Of a DNA stretch of 64,000 nt, positions 1-9,796 are shown piece after piece. Within the stretch, counting starts at the first letter, position 1. Each line of letters starts with the position of its first letter. The stretch is from Amaranthus tricolor (Eukaryota > Streptophyta > Magnoliopsida > Caryophyllales > Amaranthaceae). Position numbers and translations under genes: made by a program. The stretch covers positions 7,566,337 to 7,630,336 of the forward strand of contig NC_080053.1 in assembly GCF_026212465.1 (NCBI RefSeq). Direction: 5' to 3'. The notes below the pieces were generated by a model. That model saw only the letters and a list, made by a program, of their open reading frames with translations, searched no databases and was not told the DNA's origin.

Positions 1-3000
1 CAGAACCTCTTCAAAAAATTGAGTTCCAACTGCCTTTGTAAGAATGTCTGCTAGCTGATCCTTGGACTTTACATGCGGAAGCTTGATTACTTGGGCTTCT
101 AATTTCTCCTTTATAAAATGCCTGTCCACTTCTACATGTTTGGTGCGATCATGTTGAACCGGATTTTCTGAAATATTGATAGCTGCTTGATTATCGCAGT
201 ACAGCTCGCAACTCCTTTTAGGAGGGAATCCTAGTTCAGTAAGTAACTTTCTCAGCCACAGGACTTCTGTGATTCCCTTTGCTACACCTCTGAATTCAGC
301 TTCTGCACTAGACATGGCCACCACCTTTTGTTTCTTGCTCCTCCACGTGACTAGATTTCCTCCCAAAAGAGTAAAGTAGCCTGAAGTTGACTTTCTATCA
401 TCCCTATCACCTGCCCAATCTGCATCTGTATATGCCACAAGATCAAGATGACCATTTTTCTGATAAAATACTCCCTTACCAGGACATCCCTTAAGGTACC
501 TTAGAATCCTATAAACGGCATCCATATGCTGAACCTGAGGCTTGTGCATGAACCTGCTGACTATTCCTACTGCATATGCAATATCTGGCCTTGTATGAGC
601 TAAGTAGATCAACTTCCCTACCATACGTTGATACTGCATGCGATCAGCTAACTTTCCTCCTTCGATCATCTGTAGTCCATGGTTCATCATCATTGGTGTC
701 TCGATAGGCTTGCAATCTAGCATCCCTGTTTCAGTTAACAGGTCTAAAACATACTTCCTTTGGGATATGAAAATTCCTCTGTTTGATCTAAGAACTTCAA
801 TCCCTAGGAAGTACTTCAGCCTACCTAGATCTTTCATCTCAAATTCTTGAAATAATTTTCCCTTCAGAATTGCAATTTCATCTCTATCATCCTCGGTAAT
901 GATCATGTCATCGACATAAATTATCAAGCACGTTGTTTTGCCTTCTCTTCGTTTAAGGAACAAGGTGTGATCTGAATTGCTTTGTCTGTAGCCAAATTTC
1001 TTCATTGCAGAGGTAAACCTTCCAAACCACGCTCTGGGAGATTGTTTCAGCCCATACAGAGCCTTTCTCAATTTGCATCCCTCATTCTCCGAGAACCCTA
1101 ATGTAAACCCTGGTGGAGCTTCCATGTACACCTCTTCTTGTAGATCTCCATGTAGAAATGCGTTTTTAACATCAAATTGGTGTAGGGGCCAGTCTAAGTT
1201 TGCTGCAATGCTGAACAGAATTCGAACTGAATCAATCTTAGCAACAGGAGAGAAGGTTTCTGAGTAATCAACCCCATATGTCTGAGTGTATCCTTTCGCC
1301 ACCAATCGAGCTTTGTACCTTTCAATCGTGCCATCTGATTTGTACTTGATCGTGAATACCCATCTGCACCCGACAACTTTCTTTTCCTTCGGTAGGATGC
1401 ATTTCTCCCATGTGCCATTCCTGTTAAGAGCATTAATCTCTTCTTCCATCGCCTTCCTCCAATGTGCAGATACAAGGGCTTCTTCTACTGTTCTTGGGCT
1501 CTTGGTTGTATCTAAAGTGACCTTAAACGCTAAGGCACTTTGTGACAAATTACCTGATTTGGAAGACTTCTCTATAGGATATCTTGAACGTTGTGCCTCA
1601 TATTCAGGATCATACCTTCTTGGAGGGACCCCTCGAGTGGAGCGAGGAGGTAACATATATGATTCACCTTCAATACCTTGGCTATCATGATTCCCTGTTT
1701 CAACTGTATCTGTAACAACTTCTTCATTCACATGATCATCACTTATATTATCAGTATTAGTGTTGTCTGGAGCAATAGTACTATCGAGAACTGTATGACT
1801 TACCTGATGATCAGACAGGATTGGTAATGGTAGAGGAGTGGAGAAAACGTCTTGGTGGGGTGACTCTGTAACATTGCCCACTTGGTCTTTTGGGTCTAAG
1901 TTGGACAACCGTGGACTGATTAACCATCTGAGATCGTCACTGTGATTCTCCCCCTGACATCGAAGAGGGTGGTAGTAGTATTCATTCTCAATGAACTCGC
2001 AATCCATGGTGGTATAGATCTTTCTAGTCAGGGGATCATAACACCGATAACCTTTCTGATTCCTCCCATACCCAATAAGGACACATTTGATTGCTCTCGG
2101 TTCGAATTTGTTTCTTACTCTCGCTGGACAGTGAACAAAAACTATGCACCCAAAAACACGAGGATGTAGAGTATGTGAGGAAGGTAAGGAGAAATAGGTT
2201 TGAAGGGTGGCTAGAGGTGTGTGGTATTGGAGGCTCTTTGACGGAAGTCTATTGGTAAGGTAATTAGCAGTGGCGATGGCTTCAGGCCAAAGATAAGTTG
2301 GAGCATGAGAATCAAGAATAAGCGCACGAGTCATTTCAAGAAGTGTGCGATTTTTCCGTTCGGCTACTCCATTTTGTTGAGGTGTATTGGGACAAGTGGT
2401 CTGGTGTATAAGCCCTTTTTGTTTAAAGAACTGTTGCATGTTTGAATTAACATATTCTCCACCATTATCTGTTCTAAACATGCGGGGTTGAGTTTGAAAT
2501 TGAGTACATATCATATTATAAAATTCAACAAACACATGAAATACTTCCGATTTGTGCTTGAGGAAGTAAATCCAACTCATCCGGGTGCAATCATCAATAA
2601 ATGTGACAAAATATGAAAAACTATGTAACCCTATGACGGGTGCAGGACCCCACACATCAGAATGAATCAGCATAAAAGGTAAATCAGCTCTATTCAAACT
2701 AGTAGAGTATGAGTGTTTATGACTTTTTGCACGAATACAAGTTTCACACATGAAATCAGTTTTTAGTCCTAGAAGTTGAGGAAAAAGTTTTCCTAAATAC
2801 CCTATTGATGGATGCCCCAAACGTCGATGCCATGTCCACAGTTGTCTTTCCTCTGACCCGCGAGCAAGAACTGCTTTGCCTTTTTGAGTCTCCCCTTCCA
2901 AGTAGTATAATCCACCTTTTTCAATACCACACCCAATGACTTTCCCTGTCCGAGCATCCTGCACAGTACAACATCCGGGCTCAATGAGAACAGAACAACC

Positions 3001-4506
3001 AAGATCTTTAGTAAGTTGGCTTACTGACAATAATTTATGAGATAAGTCGGGGACAAATAAACAATTTTTTAAAGTAAGATTTTCTGTAAGAGAAATTGTT
3101 TCAGCTCCGCTCACTTTAATCCCTTCCCCATTGGCTGTTTTAATAAGGGTTTTTATAGGGGTGTCACGAGTCAAAAAATCGTTCGGGTCATACGACATTG
3201 TATCGGTGGCACCACAATCAATTATCCAACCCTTATCAAAATAAGACGAAGTATTAAATGAGGACGAAAAAACAGAAAAAATGTGGGATGAGAAAGATGA
3301 TGAGCCACGTGACTCTTGGACTTGAAAAAACGAGCCACGTGACCCCCCCTCCTTTAGGGTTTCTGATCCATCTCCTTTAAAAGGAGGTGGGGGGTCTTCC
3401 CTTCCTTCACTCCTTTCTCTTCTTCTCACTATTAGGGCGCCTCCTTTAGGGTTTCTGATACCTTCTTCCTTGCCTGTAACGTTCATGGCTTCACCTGGTT
3501 TTTCTCCTTCTTCCATGGTTGTGGATCTCTCTTGGCGCCATCCTACTGCTGCCTTTCCCATACGAGTTTGATCTGAAAAACGCGCCGCCGGTTTTCTTTC
3601 TCCCCTCTTCTTTGAATCCGGCCACCACTCTGGGTACCCCACGAGTTTGAAACATTCGTTCCTTGTATGCCTAGTACCACCACAATAGGTACACTTCAGG
3701 TGAGATCTTTCATCCTCCCTCCGGTAAGATTTCCCTTTGACTGAAAAAATCCCTCCGGTGTCTGGTGACTCAAAATCAGATGAGGGGTTTGTCTTCATGA
3801 TTCCTCGTCTCAGAATCTCCCTTCTGATACTAGCATAGGCCTCCTCCACTGTGGGAAGAGGGTCTAAGAGGAGGAGATCTCTTCTATCCTTGTCGTATGT
3901 TTCATTGATGCCTCCTAAAAACTGGTATAATCTGTTTTGTTGAGTTATTTGATTATAAATGATGATGTCGCATGGATCCTTCATCGGATTTGGTTGTCTT
4001 CTGTCGATTTCTTTCCATAACACAATCAATTTGCTGTAGTATGTTTCAATGGTGTCTGGCCCTTGTTGGATCTTGTTGGTTTTGACTGTTAAGTCGAAAA
4101 TTTGCAGGCCATCCCTCCCACTGCTATACAGTGTTTCAATCCCTTGCCACAATGTTTTGGCTGTCGGGAAATCGAGATATTGATTGACTAGATCAGACTC
4201 TATATTCTCCAGAATCCATGAGATAACTATTGAATCACTTCTGATCCATTGGTTGTACGCTGGGTCATTTGTGGGTGGAGGATCGTCGATGATGTGATTG
4301 AGACGATCCCGTCCACTAATGGCTAAGTGCATCAGCCTTGACCATTTTGTGTAATTTTGATTAGTTAATTTCTCTGAGATTAGGAGGGTATGTGTGCTGG
4401 TTTCAGTGGGTGGTTTGTTGGGGTTTAACTGCTTAAAGAGTTGCAACAACTGCCCCATTGTGACCGGTTGGTCTGGTGCTATGACAGTTCTTGATTCATA
4501 TTCCAT
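1..4506 (-). CDS. Copia gag-pol polyprotein, left array unit (C-terminus off window)
   Basis: The frame opens at the ATG complementary to 4,504-4,506 and stays open to the left window edge (1,502 codons). It is collinear with the 1,518-aa product of the middle unit and would lack only its last 16 codons. I noticed three substitutions between the copies: residue 3 Tyr instead of Asp, residue 20 Leu instead of Phe, and a silent change near base 624. Domain order is gag, CCHC zinc knuckle, aspartic protease, integrase, reverse transcriptase, RNase H. Known role of the family: replication of the element through cytoplasmic virus-like particles and integration into nuclear DNA. Whether it is expressed cannot be told. 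Confidence 0.88.
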   Translation of the reverse strand, partial: MEYESRTVIAPDQPVTMGQLLQLFKQLNPNKPPTETSTHTLLISEKLTNQNYTKWSRLMHLAISGRDRLNHIIDDPPPTNDPAYNQWIRSDSIVISWILENIESDLVNQYLDFPTAKTLWQGIETLYSSGRDGLQIFDLTVKTNKIQQGPDTIETYYSKLIVLWKEIDRRQPNPMKDPCDIIIYNQITQQNRLYQFLGGINETYDKDRRDLLLLDPLPTVEEAYASIRREILRRGIMKTNPSSDFESPDTGGIFSVKGKSYRREDERSHLKCTYCGGTRHTRNECFKLVGYPEWWPDSKKRGERKPAARFSDQTRMGKAAVGWRQERSTTMEEGEKPGEAMNVTGKEEGIRNPKGGALIVRRRERSEGREDPPPPFKGDGSETLKEGGSRGSFFQVQESRGSSSFSSHIFSVFSSSFNTSSYFDKGWIIDCGATDTMSYDPNDFLTRDTPIKTLIKTANGEGIKVSGAETISLTENLTLKNCLFVPDLSHKLLSVSQLTKDLGCSVLIEPGCCTVQDARTGKVIGCGIEKGGLYYLEGETQKGKAVLARGSEERQLWTWHRRLGHPSIGYLGKLFPQLLGLKTDFMCETCIRAKSHKHSYSTSLNRADLPFMLIHSDVWGPAPVIGLHSFSYFVTFIDDCTRMSWIYFLKHKSEVFHVFVEFYNMICTQFQTQPRMFRTDNGGEYVNSNMQQFFKQKGLIHQTTCPNTPQQNGVAERKNRTLLEMTRALILDSHAPTYLWPEAIATANYLTNRLPSKSLQYHTPLATLQTYFSLPSSHTLHPRVFGCIVFVHCPARVRNKFEPRAIKCVLIGYGRNQKGYRCYDPLTRKIYTTMDCEFIENEYYYHPLRCQGENHSDDLRWLISPRLSNLDPKDQVGNVTESPHQDVFSTPLPLPILSDHQVSHTVLDSTIAPDNTNTDNISDDHVNEEVVTDTVETGNHDSQGIEGESYMLPPRSTRGVPPRRYDPEYEAQRSRYPIEKSSKSGNLSQSALAFKVTLDTTKSPRTVEEALVSAHWRKAMEEEINALNRNGTWEKCILPKEKKVVGCRWVFTIKYKSDGTIERYKARLVAKGYTQTYGVDYSETFSPVAKIDSVRILFSIAANLDWPLHQFDVKNAFLHGDLQEEVYMEAPPGFTLGFSENEGCKLRKALYGLKQSPRAWFGRFTSAMKKFGYRQSNSDHTLFLKRREGKTTCLIIYVDDMIITEDDRDEIAILKGKLFQEFEMKDLGRLKYFLGIEVLRSNRGIFISQRKYVLDLLTETGMLDCKPIETPMMMNHGLQMIEGGKLADRMQYQRMVGKLIYLAHTRPDIAYAVGIVSRFMHKPQVQHMDAVYRILRYLKGCPGKGVFYQKNGHLDLVAYTDADWAGDRDDRKSTSGYFTLLGGNLVTWRSKKQKVVAMSSAEAEFRGVAKGITEVLWLRKLLTELGFPPKRSCELYCDNQAAINISENPVQHDRTKHVEVDRHFIKEKLEAQVIKLPHVKSKDQLADILTKAVGTQFFEEVL

Positions 4507-4573
4507 TGTTGGATTTTAAGGTAGGTTAATTGGTATGTGACGAAGCTGCGAAGAACGATTCAGAATCGTTCTA

Positions 4574-4585
4574 GCTCTGATACCA
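4574..4585 (-). other. Primer-binding site (initiator tRNA-Met type)
   Basis: On the minus strand this reads TGGTATCAGAGC, the usual plant copia primer-binding site complementary to the 3' end of initiator tRNA-Met. It directly abuts the inner edge of the LTR at 4,586, which fixes that edge. Confidence 0.92.
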
Positions 4586-4776
4586 TGTTTTCTGTTTAAC
4601 CAGCAAGGTTTTTGTGTTTCTTGTATTTATTTCTTGTATTTCATTCAACAACTGATGATGGTTATTTATACAGATGTTTAAAATAACTGCTCCTAAGAAT
4701 AACTAGTAACTGCAACACTACACACCACTAATACAAGTAACTGCTCCTAAGAATAACCGTAATGCATAATCTAACA
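4586..4776 (-). repeat. Copia LTR shared by two array units (191 bp)
   Basis: The LTR is bounded by the primer-binding site at 4,574-4,585 and by the polypurine tract complementary to 4,777-4,790. It begins TG and ends CA. It carries a 13-bp direct duplication (around TTTATTTCTTGTA) absent from the second LTR, which explains 191 versus 178 bp. The gag-pol stop codon (TAG at 4,771-4,773) of the middle unit lies inside the LTR edge, so coding region, polypurine tract and LTR overlap. Confidence 0.92.
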
Positions 4777-7700
4777 CTCCCCCTCAAGTTGGGTCGTAGG
4801 GTCACCAACACCCAACTTGCACAGAACCTCTTCAAAAAATTGAGTTCCAACTGCCTTTGTAAGAATGTCTGCTAGCTGATCCTTGGACTTTACATGCGGA
4901 AGCTTGATTACTTGGGCTTCTAATTTCTCCTTTATAAAATGCCTGTCCACTTCTACATGTTTGGTGCGATCATGTTGAACCGGATTTTCTGAAATATTGA
5001 TAGCTGCTTGATTATCGCAGTACAGCTCGCAACTCCTTTTAGGAGGGAATCCTAGTTCAGTAAGTAACTTTCTCAGCCACAGGACTTCTGTGATTCCCTT
5101 TGCTACACCTCTGAATTCAGCTTCTGCACTAGACATGGCCACCACCTTTTGTTTCTTGCTCCTCCACGTGACTAGATTTCCTCCCAAAAGAGTAAAGTAG
5201 CCTGAAGTTGACTTTCTATCATCCCTATCACCTGCCCAATCTGCATCTGTATATGCCACAAGATCAAGATGACCATTTTTCTGATAAAATACTCCCTTAC
5301 CAGGACATCCCTTAAGGTACCTTAGAATCCTATAAACGGCATCCATATGCTGAACCTGAGGCTTGTGCATGAACCTGCTGACTATTCCTACTGCATATGC
5401 AATATCTGGCCTTGTATGAGCTAAGTAGATCAACTTCCCTACCATGCGTTGATACTGCATGCGATCAGCTAACTTTCCTCCTTCGATCATCTGTAGTCCA
5501 TGGTTCATCATCATTGGTGTCTCGATAGGCTTGCAATCTAGCATCCCTGTTTCAGTTAACAGGTCTAAAACATACTTCCTTTGGGATATGAAAATTCCTC
5601 TGTTTGATCTAAGAACTTCAATCCCTAGGAAGTACTTCAGCCTACCTAGATCTTTCATCTCAAATTCTTGAAATAATTTTCCCTTCAGAATTGCAATTTC
5701 ATCTCTATCATCCTCGGTAATGATCATGTCATCGACATAAATTATCAAGCACGTTGTTTTGCCTTCTCTTCGTTTAAGGAACAAGGTGTGATCTGAATTG
5801 CTTTGTCTGTAGCCAAATTTCTTCATTGCAGAGGTAAACCTTCCAAACCACGCTCTGGGAGATTGTTTCAGCCCATACAGAGCCTTTCTCAATTTGCATC
5901 CCTCATTCTCCGAGAACCCTAATGTAAACCCTGGTGGAGCTTCCATGTACACCTCTTCTTGTAGATCTCCATGTAGAAATGCGTTTTTAACATCAAATTG
6001 GTGTAGGGGCCAGTCTAAGTTTGCTGCAATGCTGAACAGAATTCGAACTGAATCAATCTTAGCAACAGGAGAGAAGGTTTCTGAGTAATCAACCCCATAT
6101 GTCTGAGTGTATCCTTTCGCCACCAATCGAGCTTTGTACCTTTCAATCGTGCCATCTGATTTGTACTTGATCGTGAATACCCATCTGCACCCGACAACTT
6201 TCTTTTCCTTCGGTAGGATGCATTTCTCCCATGTGCCATTCCTGTTAAGAGCATTAATCTCTTCTTCCATCGCCTTCCTCCAATGTGCAGATACAAGGGC
6301 TTCTTCTACTGTTCTTGGGCTCTTGGTTGTATCTAAAGTGACCTTAAACGCTAAGGCACTTTGTGACAAATTACCTGATTTGGAAGACTTCTCTATAGGA
6401 TATCTTGAACGTTGTGCCTCATATTCAGGATCATACCTTCTTGGAGGGACCCCTCGAGTGGAGCGAGGAGGTAACATATATGATTCACCTTCAATACCTT
6501 GGCTATCATGATTCCCTGTTTCAACTGTATCTGTAACAACTTCTTCATTCACATGATCATCACTTATATTATCAGTATTAGTGTTGTCTGGAGCAATAGT
6601 ACTATCGAGAACTGTATGACTTACCTGATGATCAGACAGGATTGGTAATGGTAGAGGAGTGGAGAAAACGTCTTGGTGGGGTGACTCTGTAACATTGCCC
6701 ACTTGGTCTTTTGGGTCTAAGTTGGACAACCGTGGACTGATTAACCATCTGAGATCGTCACTGTGATTCTCCCCCTGACATCGAAGAGGGTGGTAGTAGT
6801 ATTCATTCTCAATGAACTCGCAATCCATGGTGGTATAGATCTTTCTAGTCAGGGGATCATAACACCGATAACCTTTCTGATTCCTCCCATACCCAATAAG
6901 GACACATTTGATTGCTCTCGGTTCGAATTTGTTTCTTACTCTCGCTGGACAGTGAACAAAAACTATGCACCCAAAAACACGAGGATGTAGAGTATGTGAG
7001 GAAGGTAAGGAGAAATAGGTTTGAAGGGTGGCTAGAGGTGTGTGGTATTGGAGGCTCTTTGACGGAAGTCTATTGGTAAGGTAATTAGCAGTGGCGATGG
7101 CTTCAGGCCAAAGATAAGTTGGAGCATGAGAATCAAGAATAAGCGCACGAGTCATTTCAAGAAGTGTGCGATTTTTCCGTTCGGCTACTCCATTTTGTTG
7201 AGGTGTATTGGGACAAGTGGTCTGGTGTATAAGCCCTTTTTGTTTAAAGAACTGTTGCATGTTTGAATTAACATATTCTCCACCATTATCTGTTCTAAAC
7301 ATGCGGGGTTGAGTTTGAAATTGAGTACATATCATATTATAAAATTCAACAAACACATGAAATACTTCCGATTTGTGCTTGAGGAAGTAAATCCAACTCA
7401 TCCGGGTGCAATCATCAATAAATGTGACAAAATATGAAAAACTATGTAACCCTATGACGGGTGCAGGACCCCACACATCAGAATGAATCAGCATAAAAGG
7501 TAAATCAGCTCTATTCAAACTAGTAGAGTATGAGTGTTTATGACTTTTTGCACGAATACAAGTTTCACACATGAAATCAGTTTTTAGTCCTAGAAGTTGA
7601 GGAAAAAGTTTTCCTAAATACCCTATTGATGGATGCCCCAAACGTCGATGCCATGTCCACAGTTGTCTTTCCTCTGACCCGCGAGCAAGAACTGCTTTGC

Positions 7701-9327
7701 CTTTTTGAGTCTCCCCTTCCAAGTAGTATAATCCACCTTTTTCAATACCACACCCAATGACTTTCCCTGTCCGAGCATCCTGCACAGTACAACATCCGGG
7801 CTCAATGAGAACAGAACAACCAAGATCTTTAGTAAGTTGGCTTACTGACAATAATTTATGAGATAAGTCGGGGACAAATAAACAATTTTTTAAAGTAAGA
7901 TTTTCTGTAAGAGAAATTGTTTCAGCTCCGCTCACTTTAATCCCTTCCCCATTGGCTGTTTTAATAAGGGTTTTTATAGGGGTGTCACGAGTCAAAAAAT
8001 CGTTCGGGTCATACGACATTGTATCGGTGGCACCACAATCAATTATCCAACCCTTATCAAAATAAGACGAAGTATTAAATGAGGACGAAAAAACAGAAAA
8101 AATGTGGGATGAGAAAGATGATGAGCCACGTGACTCTTGGACTTGAAAAAACGAGCCACGTGACCCCCCCTCCTTTAGGGTTTCTGATCCATCTCCTTTA
8201 AAAGGAGGTGGGGGGTCTTCCCTTCCTTCACTCCTTTCTCTTCTTCTCACTATTAGGGCGCCTCCTTTAGGGTTTCTGATACCTTCTTCCTTGCCTGTAA
8301 CGTTCATGGCTTCACCTGGTTTTTCTCCTTCTTCCATGGTTGTGGATCTCTCTTGGCGCCATCCTACTGCTGCCTTTCCCATACGAGTTTGATCTGAAAA
8401 ACGCGCCGCCGGTTTTCTTTCTCCCCTCTTCTTTGAATCCGGCCACCACTCTGGGTACCCCACGAGTTTGAAACATTCGTTCCTTGTATGCCTAGTACCA
8501 CCACAATAGGTACACTTCAGGTGAGATCTTTCATCCTCCCTCCGGTAAGATTTCCCTTTGACTGAAAAAATCCCTCCGGTGTCTGGTGACTCAAAATCAG
8601 ATGAGGGGTTTGTCTTCATGATTCCTCGTCTCAGAATCTCCCTTCTGATACTAGCATAGGCCTCCTCCACTGTGGGAAGAGGGTCTAAGAGGAGGAGATC
8701 TCTTCTATCCTTGTCGTATGTTTCATTGATGCCTCCTAAAAACTGGTATAATCTGTTTTGTTGAGTTATTTGATTATAAATGATGATGTCGCATGGATCC
8801 TTCATCGGATTTGGTTGTCTTCTGTCGATTTCTTTCCATAACACAATCAATTTGCTGTAGTATGTTTCAATGGTGTCTGGCCCTTGTTGGATCTTGTTGG
8901 TTTTGACTGTTAAGTCGAAAATTTGCAGGCCATCCCTCCCACTGCTATACAGTGTTTCAATCCCTTGCCACAATGTTTTGGCTGTCGGGAAATCGAGATA
9001 TTGATTGACTAGATCAGACTCTATATTCTCCAGAATCCATGAGATAACTATTGAATCACTTCTGATCCATTGGTTGTACGCTGGGTCATTTGTGGGTGGA
9101 GGATCGTCGATGATGTGATTGAGACGATCCCGTCCACTAATGGCTAAGTGCATCAGCCTTGACCATTTTGTGTAATTTTGATTAGTTAATTTCTCTGAGA
9201 TTAGGAGGGTATGTGTGCTGGTTTCAGTGGGTGGTTTGTTGGGGTTTAACTGCTTAAAGAGTTGCAAAAACTGCCCCATTGTGACCGGTTGGTCTGGTGC
9301 TATGACAGTTCTTGATTCATCTTCCAT
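4771..9327 (-). CDS. Copia gag-pol polyprotein, complete (1,518 aa)
   Basis: An uninterrupted polyprotein. Residues 1-240 are gag of the plant copia type. The CCHC zinc knuckle uses C272, C275, H280 and C285. The aspartic protease motif is at D430 as DCGATDTM, with Cys where most copia proteases have Ser. The integrase has H560/H565 and C587/C590, then D617, D680 and E716 (35 residues between the last two, DD35E). The reverse transcriptase spans about 1047-1290 with the YVDD box at 1197-1200. RNase H follows with the TDADWAG and SSAEAE motifs and D1439. The start is the first ATG, 68 bases from the primer-binding site. All catalytic positions I can recognise are present, so this copy could be competent or trans-active; this is inference. 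The stop overlaps the 3' LTR. Confidence 0.95.
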   Translation of the reverse strand: MEDESRTVIAPDQPVTMGQFLQLFKQLNPNKPPTETSTHTLLISEKLTNQNYTKWSRLMHLAISGRDRLNHIIDDPPPTNDPAYNQWIRSDSIVISWILENIESDLVNQYLDFPTAKTLWQGIETLYSSGRDGLQIFDLTVKTNKIQQGPDTIETYYSKLIVLWKEIDRRQPNPMKDPCDIIIYNQITQQNRLYQFLGGINETYDKDRRDLLLLDPLPTVEEAYASIRREILRRGIMKTNPSSDFESPDTGGIFSVKGKSYRREDERSHLKCTYCGGTRHTRNECFKLVGYPEWWPDSKKRGERKPAARFSDQTRMGKAAVGWRQERSTTMEEGEKPGEAMNVTGKEEGIRNPKGGALIVRRRERSEGREDPPPPFKGDGSETLKEGGSRGSFFQVQESRGSSSFSSHIFSVFSSSFNTSSYFDKGWIIDCGATDTMSYDPNDFLTRDTPIKTLIKTANGEGIKVSGAETISLTENLTLKNCLFVPDLSHKLLSVSQLTKDLGCSVLIEPGCCTVQDARTGKVIGCGIEKGGLYYLEGETQKGKAVLARGSEERQLWTWHRRLGHPSIGYLGKLFPQLLGLKTDFMCETCIRAKSHKHSYSTSLNRADLPFMLIHSDVWGPAPVIGLHSFSYFVTFIDDCTRMSWIYFLKHKSEVFHVFVEFYNMICTQFQTQPRMFRTDNGGEYVNSNMQQFFKQKGLIHQTTCPNTPQQNGVAERKNRTLLEMTRALILDSHAPTYLWPEAIATANYLTNRLPSKSLQYHTPLATLQTYFSLPSSHTLHPRVFGCIVFVHCPARVRNKFEPRAIKCVLIGYGRNQKGYRCYDPLTRKIYTTMDCEFIENEYYYHPLRCQGENHSDDLRWLISPRLSNLDPKDQVGNVTESPHQDVFSTPLPLPILSDHQVSHTVLDSTIAPDNTNTDNISDDHVNEEVVTDTVETGNHDSQGIEGESYMLPPRSTRGVPPRRYDPEYEAQRSRYPIEKSSKSGNLSQSALAFKVTLDTTKSPRTVEEALVSAHWRKAMEEEINALNRNGTWEKCILPKEKKVVGCRWVFTIKYKSDGTIERYKARLVAKGYTQTYGVDYSETFSPVAKIDSVRILFSIAANLDWPLHQFDVKNAFLHGDLQEEVYMEAPPGFTLGFSENEGCKLRKALYGLKQSPRAWFGRFTSAMKKFGYRQSNSDHTLFLKRREGKTTCLIIYVDDMIITEDDRDEIAILKGKLFQEFEMKDLGRLKYFLGIEVLRSNRGIFISQRKYVLDLLTETGMLDCKPIETPMMMNHGLQMIEGGKLADRMQYQRMVGKLIYLAHTRPDIAYAVGIVSRFMHKPQVQHMDAVYRILRYLKGCPGKGVFYQKNGHLDLVAYTDADWAGDRDDRKSTSGYFTLLGGNLVTWRSKKQKVVAMSSAEAEFRGVAKGITEVLWLRKLLTELGFPPKRSCELYCDNQAAINISENPVQHDRTKHVEVDRHFIKEKLEAQVIKLPHVKSKDQLADILTKAVGTQFFEEVLCKLGVGDPTTQLEGEC
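4777..4790 (-). other. Polypurine tract
   Basis: The minus strand reads AACTTGAGGGGGAG immediately before the LTR. This is the expected plus-strand DNA primer of the element, and it is also the last codons of gag-pol. Confidence 0.85.
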
Positions 9328-9394
9328 TGTTGGATTTTAAGGTAGGTTAATTGGTATGTGACGAAGCTGCGAAGAACGATTCAGAATCGTTCTA

Positions 9395-9406
9395 GCTCTG
9401 ATACCA
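9395..9406 (-). other. Primer-binding site of the middle unit
   Basis: The same TGGTATCAGAGC (minus strand) as at 4,574-4,585, directly next to the LTR starting at 9,407. Confidence 0.92.
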
Positions 9407-9584
9407 TGTTTTCTGTTTAACCAGCAAGGTTTTTGTGTTTCTTGTATTTCATTCAACAACTGATGATGGTTATTTATACAGATGTTTAAAATAACTGCTC
9501 CTAAGAATAACTAGTAACTGCAACACTACACACCACTAATACAAGTAACTGCTCCTAAGAATAACCGTAATGCATAATCTAACA
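9407..9584 (-). repeat. Copia LTR, 5' LTR of the middle unit (178 bp)
   Basis: Near-identical to the LTR at 4,586-4,776 except for absence of one copy of a 13-bp repeat. On its far side lies another polypurine tract and internal sequence (9,585 onward), so it is not the outer end of the insertion. Confidence 0.92.
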
Positions 9585-9796
9585 CTCCCCCTTAAGTTGG
9601 GTCGTAGGGTCACCAACACCCAACTTGCACAGAACCTCTTCAAAAAATTGAGTTCCAACTGCCTTTGTAAGAATGTCTGCTAGCTGATCCTTGGACTTTA
9701 CATGCGGAAGCTTGATTACTTGGGCTTCTAATTTCTCCTTTATAAAATTCCTGTCCACTTCTACATGTTTGGTGCGATCATGTTGAACCGGATTTT
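9585..9796 (-). pseudogene. Truncated third copia unit (RNase H C-terminus)
   Basis: This repeats the last ~210 bp of the internal region (polypurine tract plus the end of RNase H) and then stops abruptly at 9,796. I noticed two differences from the middle unit: a change in the polypurine tract near 9,592 and one near 9,749 (AAAATTCC for AAAATGCC). Sequence to the right is an exon of a host-type gene, so 9,796/9,797 is a deletion or recombination junction and not an LTR insertion edge. Confidence 0.88.

Larger units (their letters stand above)
1..9796 (-). mobile_element. Tandem Ty1/copia array (internal-LTR-internal-LTR-truncated internal)
   Basis: Bases 1-4,585 and 4,822-9,406 repeat each other with a constant offset of 4,821, and a third truncated internal segment follows at 9,585-9,796. 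One LTR (4,586-4,776) serves as the 5' LTR of the left unit and the 3' LTR of the middle unit. A second LTR (9,407-9,584) separates the middle unit from the truncated one. All parts are on the minus strand. This is the structure expected from unequal or intra-element recombination between LTRs, not from independent insertions. The left unit runs off the window, so the number of units is unknown. No target-site duplication can be checked because neither outer end is a normal LTR edge here. Confidence 0.93.

Noticed and set aside
638..850. Plus-strand ORFs inside the copia array (e.g. 638-850, 1,286-1,690 and their copies at +4,821)
   Set aside because: They are antisense shadows of gag-pol; their duplication simply follows the array unit.
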